A DNA stretch of 25,970 bases from an uncultured Bacilli bacterium (GTDB taxonomy: Bacteria; Bacillota_I; Bacilli_A; RF39; UBA660). A model generated the notes under the pieces. It saw only the letters and a list, made by a program, of their open reading frames with translations. It was not told where the DNA came from and made no database searches. The stretch covers positions 1-25,970 of the forward strand of contig CAJUNG010000024.1 of the NCBI GenBank assembly GCA_910587725.1, written 5' to 3'. Within the stretch, counting starts at the first letter, position 1, and every line of letters begins with the position of its first letter. The position numbers were made by a program, and so were the translations under genes. Shown here piece by piece: positions 19,830 to 25,970 of the stretch.

Positions 19830-21638
19830 ATGCAGTTAAACAAGATAGAATTTTTAAATGGAAGTAGTAGTATTGAACCTATTGATAAAGGTTATTCAGG
19901 TGCTTTCAAATATTCATTTATTAAAGATAATCAAAAATATTTTTTGAAAATTGGTAAATTTAAAATAGACAAAGATTTAGAAGAAACTCTTACAAACAAT
20001 GGAATATCTCATCCTACCATAATTGATTGTGGTAAATACGATGGTGATTTAAATTATATCATTGAAGAATATATTGAAGGTAAAACCTTAAAAGAAGAAT
20101 TGGATAGGTATGATAGTAAATTCATCTACGAGTATGGTTTTGAAATAGGCACACAATATAGGAAACTAAGAAGTATTTATCCCGATAAGCCAGTGTCTGA
20201 TGAAATGTATAAAGAATACTTATCTAATGTAGATGAGAGGGTCAAAATTTTAAAATCATTGATTCAATATGATGATAAAATAAATTTTAAGGATAAGAAA
20301 TTTTTATATGATATAATTACTTACTTAAGCCAAAATACGCATTTAATAAAAAATAGTTATTTAGTTTTTGGACATACTGATGTAAAACCGAATAACTATT
20401 TATTATCTAATGGGACAATAATCGCAACAGATATAGAACATACTGGTTATAAAGAATTATCCTTAAGTATGTTATGGTCTTTTGCAAGGCATGATGATAA
20501 AGATGAAAAAAATCTTGTTTTTGCCCGTGGTTATCTTGATGGGCTTTATAATTTTTGTGTTCCAAGTTTTGTCCTAGATTGCTTCAATTATACCTATTTA
20601 TTTAATATGGCAACCCATTGTATCAAGTATATTAAAAAAGAAGAATATAATAAACTTTCAAATCTGATAAGCTATGTAAATGAAACCTATATAACGGACC
20701 ATAAATTAAAAATAAATGAAAAATTAAGAAGTATTTTAGATATTAATTGTAATGAACTGTTAAGAGGAAGTGATATAACTCTTGTTAAAGGAAGTTATAG
20801 TCCAAATAACTTAACATTTAAATGTCAAAATGGAATAAAGACGTATTTCCTTAAAATAATGAAAATGTCACAAGAACATTATCAAAAAGCATTAGATTCA
20901 TATAATTTACTTAATCAATGTGGCATTCCTACTAGTCCCATTGTAGATAATCGTTGTATTGTAAAAAATAAATATTATTATCTGCTTTCGGATTTTATAG
21001 AATTAAATGAGATGGATAAAAGCATTGGTAATACTTTTCAAGATGGCATTGAAAGTGGGAAAATCGTCGCGAGTTATTTAATCAAATTAAAAGGACATCA
21101 TTTGAAAAATGCCAAGAATCATGATAGAGATTATCTGCTTCAAAATATAATGAAAAATATCGAAAAAATATATGGGGAAGATGAGTATTCTGATTATATA
21201 CACTGGTCAAAAAAAGAAGTTACGGACTATATCAATCAATATATTAAGTCTTTTGAGAAGGAACCAATCGATTTAATTCATGGTGATGTGAAATTTGGAA
21301 ACATATTGTATCATGATAATGAAATTTATTTTACAGATAATGAATCCCTTGTATTTAGTTATGATATTATCAACTTTACGCATAATATTCATACAGGATT
21401 TTTAGAAGATAAAAATTTATGTTATAAAGGATTTGTAAATGGCTATTTAAAATATATGAATAATGGAGTAATTCCTCCTAGAATTCAAAATCAAGTTAAA
21501 TTCCTATTAATTTACTATATGTTAAGAATAATTGGCGGTGTCTTAGACAATAAAAATGATGAAAAAAAATTAACATTGGTAATGAAAGCCTGTAAACATT
21601 ATATTGATGAGGATAATGAGATAGAATGGCTAAATTAA
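19830..21638 (+). CDS. Protein with two tandem APH/choline-kinase-like domains
   Basis: 602 aa from ATG 19830, chosen because GAGGTG lies 8 nt upstream. It holds two kinase-like domains of the aminoglycoside phosphotransferase fold. Domain 1 (~1-290) has VFGHTDVKPNNYLL (~179-192) with a later metal-binding Asp in IIATDIEH. Domain 2 (~305-602) has LIHGDVKFGNIL (~482-493) and IYFTDNES. Both keep the HxD-x-x-x-x-N catalytic loop, so both may be active; each also has an N-lobe Lys in a YFLKI strand. The substrate is unknown: a small molecule, sugar, lipid head group or peptide. It overlaps the ABC exporter gene by 13 nt, so kinase and export are tied together. Confidence 0.85.
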   Translation: MQLNKIEFLNGSSSIEPIDKGYSGAFKYSFIKDNQKYFLKIGKFKIDKDLEETLTNNGISHPTIIDCGKYDGDLNYIIEEYIEGKTLKEELDRYDSKFIYEYGFEIGTQYRKLRSIYPDKPVSDEMYKEYLSNVDERVKILKSLIQYDDKINFKDKKFLYDIITYLSQNTHLIKNSYLVFGHTDVKPNNYLLSNGTIIATDIEHTGYKELSLSMLWSFARHDDKDEKNLVFARGYLDGLYNFCVPSFVLDCFNYTYLFNMATHCIKYIKKEEYNKLSNLISYVNETYITDHKLKINEKLRSILDINCNELLRGSDITLVKGSYSPNNLTFKCQNGIKTYFLKIMKMSQEHYQKALDSYNLLNQCGIPTSPIVDNRCIVKNKYYYLLSDFIELNEMDKSIGNTFQDGIESGKIVASYLIKLKGHHLKNAKNHDRDYLLQNIMKNIEKIYGEDEYSDYIHWSKKEVTDYINQYIKSFEKEPIDLIHGDVKFGNILYHDNEIYFTDNESLVFSYDIINFTHNIHTGFLEDKNLCYKGFVNGYLKYMNNGVIPPRIQNQVKFLLIYYMLRIIGGVLDNKNDEKKLTLVMKACKHYIDEDNEIEWLN

Positions 21639-23359
21639 AGAGAAATCATAGTTTGAAAAAGATTTTAAAGTTTTATAAAAATCATATTTATTTATACATC
21701 GGCTTTTTATTCGTGTTAATGATTAAAGCAGTTATATCATTTTTTAGTGCAATCTTAACTGCTAATATAATCACAAATATTATGAACTCAAACTTCGTTG
21801 AAGTATTTAGATTAGCTACAATCAATTTAATAATATTATCAATTTATCATTTATTATCGTTTGCTAACACTTACTTTTATAAAAATTTAGAGAATAAAGT
21901 AAGGTATGACATTCAACAAAAAATCATAGAATCTTCTTTAAATATAAAAATGAATTATTATGATAATAATAGAAGTGGTGTTATATTAACTAGGTTAACC
22001 TCGGACATCAACCATATATCAGAAAGATTCAAATCACTAACGAAAAAGATTGTTAACATAGTTAGAAGATTATCTTATCTAGTATATATCTTTGTACTCG
22101 ATTTCTATCTTGGTTTGTTTGCTTTTATGTCAGTTTTGCTCGTTTCTTTAATATATACAATTAGAATTCACTATCTATCGAAGTTAAAGCCAATGGTTAA
22201 GAGTCAACGTGAGGTGGTAAATTCTCAAATCATAGAAACAATCCGAGCGATTAAAGATATAAAAACATTAAATTGTGATGATAATATTTTAGAACTTATT
22301 GGTGAGGCACAAAAGGATTTGATAAAGAAAGATAATCAAGAATACTATATCGGTACAGCTCTTTGTAAATTCACGGATTTAATTATCGATATTAGCAATT
22401 TTTTATTTATTATTTTAGGTTGTAAATTAATTATAGAGCAAAAATTAGTCGTGTCAGTATTTTACACCTGTTTTTTATATAAGGATCATACTTATAATTT
22501 TGCCAATGAGCTTGGTGATTTTAGATATAAGTTAGCTGAATGTGAAGTATGTGCTAAGAGATTAGTTTCTTTAATTTATCCAAATGAGGAGAATATTGAA
22601 CAATACGGAACAAAAAATTTAAACCACTACAAAGGCAATATTACCTTTGAACATGTCAGTTTATCTTACATTGACGGAATAGATGTTTTGAAAAATGTTT
22701 CATTTAATATAAATGCTAAAAGCACGGTAGCACTAGTAGGAGAAAGTGGAAGTGGAAAAAGTTCTATTGCCGGTCTTATCGGACATTTATATGATAAAAA
22801 TTCAGGATTGATAAAATTCGACAATCTAGATATCCAGAATTTAAGTAAAGAATTTATCAGAAACAATATAACAATAGTAAATCAATTTCCATATTTATTT
22901 AATTTATCGATTAGGGACAATTTTAAAATGATTAATAGTAAAATAAGTGATGAGGAGATAATGGAGTTATGCGAAAAAGTTTTATTAAAAGAATACATAA
23001 AAAGTTTACCTAATGGATTAGATAGCATAATTGGAGAAGGTGGATGTCAACTATCAGGAGGGCAAAGACAAAAATTATGTATTGCACGAGCACTATGTAG
23101 AAATGTTAAAGTTATGATTTTTGATGAAGCTACAAGTTCTTTAGATAATAACTCACAAAATGAAATTATGGAAATCATAAGGAGACTCTCAAAAAAATTA
23201 ACAATTATAATTATTGCTCACAGGCTTTCGACAATCGCTTATGCAGATTCAATAATTCTACTAAAAAATGGGAAAGTAGAAGCAATGGATACTCATGAAA
23301 ACTTATTAAAAAATAACCATGATTATAAACAATTATATTTAAAAGATGCGATAAACTGA
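21626..23359 (+). CDS. ABC exporter, fused permease and ATPase
   Basis: 577 aa with the half-transporter layout: a membrane domain (~15-290) with about six segments, then an ATPase domain with Walker A GESGSGKSS (372-380), signature QLSGGQRQK (475-483), Walker B VMIFDEATSS (496-505) and the H-loop IIAHRLS (His ~534). It forms a homodimer and exports a peptide, lipid or drug. It has no C39 peptidase domain, so it would not cleave a leader peptide. ATG 21626 lies inside the kinase gene, with GAGGATAATGAG as ribosome site. Substrate unknown; context suggests a phosphorylated compound or resistance function. Confidence 0.93.
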   Translation: MAKLKRNHSLKKILKFYKNHIYLYIGFLFVLMIKAVISFFSAILTANIITNIMNSNFVEVFRLATINLIILSIYHLLSFANTYFYKNLENKVRYDIQQKIIESSLNIKMNYYDNNRSGVILTRLTSDINHISERFKSLTKKIVNIVRRLSYLVYIFVLDFYLGLFAFMSVLLVSLIYTIRIHYLSKLKPMVKSQREVVNSQIIETIRAIKDIKTLNCDDNILELIGEAQKDLIKKDNQEYYIGTALCKFTDLIIDISNFLFIILGCKLIIEQKLVVSVFYTCFLYKDHTYNFANELGDFRYKLAECEVCAKRLVSLIYPNEENIEQYGTKNLNHYKGNITFEHVSLSYIDGIDVLKNVSFNINAKSTVALVGESGSGKSSIAGLIGHLYDKNSGLIKFDNLDIQNLSKEFIRNNITIVNQFPYLFNLSIRDNFKMINSKISDEEIMELCEKVLLKEYIKSLPNGLDSIIGEGGCQLSGGQRQKLCIARALCRNVKVMIFDEATSSLDNNSQNEIMEIIRRLSKKLTIIIIAHRLSTIAYADSIILLKNGKVEAMDTHENLLKNNHDYKQLYLKDAIN

Positions 23360-23376
23360 TTTTTTTGTAAAAATTA

Positions 23377-23410
23377 ACCTAGTAGGTAAAAATACTTACT
23401 AGGTATTTTA
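23377..23410 (+). terminator. Rho-independent terminator of the kinase-exporter unit
   Basis: ACCTAGTA pairs with TACTAGGT around a 12-nt loop and is followed by ATTTT. It starts 18 nt after the ABC exporter stop codon. Confidence 0.8.
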
Positions 23411-23427
23411 GTTTAATATCGAATAAA

Positions 23428-23505
23428 TGTGGGTATATATTAATAGACTATTGTGAAATTTTACATGGTGTTAGAATAGATAAAATTTTTGAAGAAGAAG
23501 CGTAA
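23428..23505 (+). pseudogene. Possible C-terminal gene remnant
   Basis: An open frame without a start codon ends ... GYILIDYCEILHGVRIDK, then IFEEEA and TAA at 23503. The composition is protein-like, but the frame is only open from 23386, overlapping the terminator. It could be the tail of a lost gene or chance. Confidence 0.25.
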
Positions 23506-23531
23506 AATTAATTTAGATTTTGTTTCTCATA

Positions 23532-23540
23532 TGATATAAT
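23532..23540 (+). promoter_or_regulatory. Extended -10 promoter
   Basis: TGA directly before TATAAT; a plausible start for the 23599-24776 transcription unit ~50 nt downstream. The -35 is weak. Confidence 0.5.
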
Positions 23541-23598
23541 TTTATTATACAGTTTTGCATAAATAGCGATTTAAAAAATAAGAAGATGAGGTAAATTT

Positions 23599-24051
23599 AT
23601 GGTACATTTAGTCTATTGTGATGATAAATCAAAAGAATTAAATAAGATTTTAGCTGGTAGTAAAACAATGGTGATAAGAGGAGCAGCAGGAAGAAAAATC
23701 CCACATAGTAGAGTATTTAAAGATGAGATACTATATTTTATGGAGAAGGGGACAAAGAAAATTAGTGCAAAAGCAGTAGTAACAGATGTTCAAAATTTTG
23801 TTAAATTAGCAGAAGATGAAATAACAAAAACGATTGAAGAAAATAATCACAAATTGCAGTTAACAGACAAACAAAAAGAAAGATGGCATAAAAAATGCCT
23901 ATGTTTAGTGGAATTTAATCATGTAGAAAGTATTAATCCGTTAGATTTTGACCATCAAGGGAATATGGACGATTGGTTAATTATAGAAAAGATAGAAGAT
24001 GTGGTTGTAGGAACAAGCATTCCTTATAATTATGAAAAGTCAAGATTTTAG
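23599..24051 (+). CDS. PUA/ASCH-like domain protein
   Basis: A 150-aa protein. The N-terminal part (LVYCDDKSKELNKILAGSKT, MVIRGAAGRKIP, EILYFME, ISAKAVVTDV) has the pattern of the ASCH/PUA-like beta-barrel fold: a motif to hold an RNA base or modified nucleotide, a G-x-K-T-like helix, then a strand with 'AKAVVTDV'. The C terminus contains NMDDWLIIEKIEDVVV. The fold binds RNA or modified nucleic acid bases. A GATGAGG ribosome site precedes ATG 23599. It is followed after 11 nt by a DUF5131 gene, a pairing that suggests shared work on nucleic acid. Confidence 0.6.
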   Translation: MVHLVYCDDKSKELNKILAGSKTMVIRGAAGRKIPHSRVFKDEILYFMEKGTKKISAKAVVTDVQNFVKLAEDEITKTIEENNHKLQLTDKQKERWHKKCLCLVEFNHVESINPLDFDHQGNMDDWLIIEKIEDVVVGTSIPYNYEKSRF

Positions 24052-24062
24052 GAGTGAGTAAT

Positions 24063-24776
24063 ATGGCAATGTGGAATCCGTGGCGGGGATGTAAAAAATG
24101 TAGTGATGGATGTTTACATTGCTATATTCATAAAGGCGACTTAAAAAGAAATATCAATACTAATGAAATAATAAAAACAAAGGACTTTGAAAAACCAATA
24201 GAAAAATTAAAAAATGGGAATTATAGAATGAAATCAGGTATGGTTTATTTATGCTTTTCTACTGATTTTTTAATTGAAGAAGCCGATGAATGGCGTGAGG
24301 ATTGCTGGAAGATGATAAAGGAAAGACAGGATTGTATTTTCCTATTTTTAACCAAAAGAATTGAGCGATTGATGAAATGTATTCCCAACGATTGGAAAGA
24401 TGGATATGATAATGTAGTTGTCTGTTGTACCATTGAAAATCAAAAAAATGCAGACTACAAATTATCCATATTTAAAGACTTACCAATAAAGCATAAATGC
24501 ATTACAGCACAACCATTATTAGAGCGTATTGACATAGAAAAATATCTTGAAACAATCGAACTTGTAGTAGTTGGTGGAGAATCAGATTGCAATGCTAGAG
24601 TCCTCGATTATTCTTGGGTTTTAGAGATTAGAGAACAATGTATGAGAAAAAATGTGAGTTTTGAATTCAGACAATGTGGAACTTATTTGATTAAGGACGG
24701 AAAACAATATAAATTACAAACAAAAGATTTGATTAAACAGGCAAAGTTAGCGAATATTGATTTTAAAAGTAATTGA
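24063..24776 (+). CDS. DUF5131 family protein (phage Gp37/Gp68-like)
   Basis: 237 aa from ATG 24063, picked because TTAGGAGTGAG lies just upstream and the product then starts MAMWNPWRGC as family members do. The N-terminal motif WNPWRGCKKCSDGCLHCY carries four closely spaced Cys and resembles the metal-binding motif of this radical-SAM-related family. Later conserved segments are VYLCFSTDFL, FLFLTKRIERL, CCTIENQ, AQPLLERID, VVVGGES and SFEFRQCGTY. The family is frequent in phages and mobile islands and may modify nucleic acid; the reaction is unproven. It forms an operon with the PUA-like gene. Confidence 0.9.
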   Translation: MAMWNPWRGCKKCSDGCLHCYIHKGDLKRNINTNEIIKTKDFEKPIEKLKNGNYRMKSGMVYLCFSTDFLIEEADEWREDCWKMIKERQDCIFLFLTKRIERLMKCIPNDWKDGYDNVVVCCTIENQKNADYKLSIFKDLPIKHKCITAQPLLERIDIEKYLETIELVVVGGESDCNARVLDYSWVLEIREQCMRKNVSFEFRQCGTYLIKDGKQYKLQTKDLIKQAKLANIDFKSN

Positions 24777-24805
24777 TAAATATGAATTAGTGGGGTAGAA
24801 AATAG

Positions 24806-25051
24806 ATGAATAAAGAAATTTTATTATCCAATATAGATAAGGTTCATACCACGGAAATGGGAATTGACAGGATAAAAAAGAATCTAAAAATAGATGCAAA
24901 GGATATCGTTAGATATTGCAAAAATAAAATTTTAGATAAAAATTGTAATATCTATAAACAGGGTAAGAACTGGTACTGTGAAATGGATAATATTAGGATA
25001 ACGGTTAACTCATATAGTTATACAATTATAACAGCACACGTTATTCGTTAG
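24806..25051 (+). CDS. DUF3781 family protein
   Basis: An 81-aa protein that matches DUF3781 along its length: LLSNIDKVHTTEMGIDRIKK, LKIDAKDIVRYCKNKIL, KNWYCEMDNIRITVNSYSYT and IITAHV. The family is small, soluble and of unknown function; it is common in Firmicutes. GGGGTAGAAA serves as ribosome site. It lies 29 nt after DUF5131 on the same strand, so it may belong to the same unit, though it is also seen alone in genomes. Confidence 0.88.
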   Translation: MNKEILLSNIDKVHTTEMGIDRIKKNLKIDAKDIVRYCKNKILDKNCNIYKQGKNWYCEMDNIRITVNSYSYTIITAHVIR

Positions 25052-25065
25052 ATTCAGACTATTAA

Positions 25066-25176
25066 GTATTCTTTGGTTAGCAAGCAGAATCGCTTCTTAA
25101 TGACATCAAGGAATTCAATCCTTTTGCTAAGATGACTCTTCATGATGAGGATTATCGCATCATGTATTCTAGATAG
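25066..25176 (+). pseudogene. C-terminal remnant of an unknown gene
   Basis: After an in-frame TAG at 25078 a clean protein-like tail can be read: QAESLLNDIKEFNPFAK then MTLHDEDYRIMYSR, ending TAG at 25174. There is no start codon or ribosome site. It is probably the 3' end of a gene lost by deletion or recombination between DUF3781 and the glycosylase gene. Confidence 0.45.
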
Positions 25177-25250
25177 ATAACAAGTCTTTTATGCTAACAT
25201 CCATAAAGAATTTATGCCAAGTTTTGAAATATAAGGAGGGAGTGAATCCA

Positions 25251-25844
25251 ATGAAAACGAAGCACTTTTCAGATAACGTATTAGAATTTAACGAGTGGTT
25301 AGCTTCTATATCTATAGAACTATTTGAACATTATAAAATTAGTAATCCGTTTAATGGAAAAAATAAACATAAAATAAAAGAGATTACGAATGCCTTTTAT
25401 AAAAAATATTATAATGATCATAATAAAAGATATCTAATACTTGGTAGTTCTCCAGCAAGAAAAGGCACAGCAACAACAGGTATTCCCTTTGAAGATGCAA
25501 GTCATATTTATAAAGAAACTGGTATTATAATTGATAATTTTTATATAAATAAGTCATCCTCTGATTTTTTGTATGATGTTATGGAGCAATATGGCGGTTG
25601 TGAAAAATTTTATAAGAACTTCTTTATGAGTTTTGTATGCCCATTAGGTATAGTAAATATAAATTCAAAAGGAAATGAAGTTAATTCAAATTATTATGAA
25701 AATAAAAAATTGGAGAATATTTTGTACACTTTTATTGTGGAATCTTTAAAAAAACAGATTTCTCTTGGGATAGACACCTCTATATGTTATTGTATAGGAA
25801 GCGGAGAAAATTTTAAATTTTTATCAAAAATATTGATTATTTAA
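25251..25844 (+). CDS. SMUG2-like uracil-DNA glycosylase (DUF4918), C-terminally truncated
   Basis: ATG 25251 is used because AAGGAGGGAG lies 8 nt upstream; the frame is open further up but without a site. The product is 197 aa. It has the active-site region YLILGSSPARKGTATTGIPF with EDASHI, then SSDFLYDVMEQYGGCEKFY and FFMSFVCPLGIVN, hallmarks of SMUG2/DUF4918 glycosylases that remove uracil from DNA. Family members usually run ~30-40 residues longer and end with an HP-x-F type loop that contacts DNA. Here the product stops right after GSGENFKFLSKI and no HP motif follows in any frame, so it is probably inactive or altered. Confidence 0.75.
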   Translation: MKTKHFSDNVLEFNEWLASISIELFEHYKISNPFNGKNKHKIKEITNAFYKKYYNDHNKRYLILGSSPARKGTATTGIPFEDASHIYKETGIIIDNFYINKSSSDFLYDVMEQYGGCEKFYKNFFMSFVCPLGIVNINSKGNEVNSNYYENKKLENILYTFIVESLKKQISLGIDTSICYCIGSGENFKFLSKILII

Positions 25845-25860
25845 TGAAAGCCTTTATTTT

Positions 25861-25893
25861 AAAGCATATATGTAAAATGTTTGATGCTTTTTA
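25861..25893 (+). terminator. Rho-independent terminator
   Basis: AAAGCAT pairs with ATGCTTT, then TT, 16 nt after the glycosylase stop codon. The truncated gene therefore still ends at a terminator. Confidence 0.6.
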
Positions 25894-25908
25894 CTACCAA
25901 TTTACTAC
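25891..25908. repeat. TTACTAC direct repeats near the right edge
   Basis: TTACTAC at 25891-25897 and 25902-25908, with the same 11-nt period as the repeats at 15608. Possibly another integrase arm site, which would place an element end near the right edge. The remaining bases to 25970 hold no gene that I can see. Confidence 0.35.
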
Positions 25909-25926
25909 TTTATAAATAATCTCAAA

Positions 25927-25949
25927 TTTATCACTTTTTGAATGATAAA
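25927..25949. terminator. Terminator-like hairpin at window edge
   Basis: TTTATCA - CTTTTTGAA - TGATAAA. It could serve a minus-strand gene beyond the window; weak on present evidence. Confidence 0.35.
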
Positions 25950-25970
25950 ATCTCCTTATTCCTTTATTTA

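Noticed and set aside
1..25970. CRISPR array
   Set aside because: No regularly spaced identical repeats with unique spacers were found.

Overview
Low-GC (roughly 28-30% G+C by eye), AT-rich DNA that reads with the standard bacterial code. AGGAGG-type ribosome sites, TnpV, Tn916-type tyrosine integrases and a DUF3173-like protein point to a Bacillota (Firmicutes) genome, probably a gut-type Erysipelotrichia, Bacilli or Clostridia lineage. No rRNA, tRNA or core chromosomal gene is visible. The window looks like accessory DNA: at least two integrase-bearing elements side by side, with several decayed or fused genes.

Layout. (1) 1-1500: a zinc-ribbon protein, then a minus-strand pair (TnpV plus a ~105-aa protein of unknown family). 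(2) 1530-2385: a first integrase end, with a GCCCCCTGAAGGAGC hairpin followed by the C-terminal third of a tyrosine integrase, cut at a 65-nt inverted repeat. (3) 2443-10225: a plus-strand cassette of mostly unrecognised genes. It holds two pairs of tandem paralogs (2443/2648 and 4512/4835; the second pair is related to the minus-strand gene at 807), a GIY-YIG (T5orf172-like) protein, two membrane-anchored proteins and a shrunken, catalytically degenerate PolC-like protein whose 3' end is fused to an IS3 transposase tail. Three of its reading frames are each interrupted by one in-frame stop. (4) 10249-10355: a 107-nt foldback. (5) 10407-15336: a divergent switch (DUF3173-like/excisionase-like protein versus a Cro/C1 repressor with shared operators), then a tight run of membrane protein, Fic enzyme, small two-TM protein and an SF2 helicase with five C-terminal ~60-aa repeats. 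(6) 15535-16799: a second GCCCCCTGAAGGAGC hairpin and a nearly complete integrase split by a one-base frameshift. (7) 16937-18061: a second, different Fic protein flanked by 37-nt direct repeats. (8) 18060-18870: decayed DNA with a 26-bp operator-like palindrome and pseudogene fragments. (9) 18876-23359: a LysR regulator, a tandem-kinase (2x APH fold) protein and an ABC exporter. (10) 23599-25844: PUA/ASCH-like protein, DUF5131, DUF3781 and a truncated SMUG2-like uracil-DNA glycosylase, each with its own good ribosome site.

How they may work together (inference). The two integrase ends share a hairpin and gene order, which fits tandem insertion of related elements. The repressor-membrane-Fic-membrane-helicase run beside an integration end is the best candidate for an undescribed defence or element-maintenance system. 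The PolC-like cassette is the strangest content. The LysR-kinase-exporter set looks like a regulated export or resistance unit.
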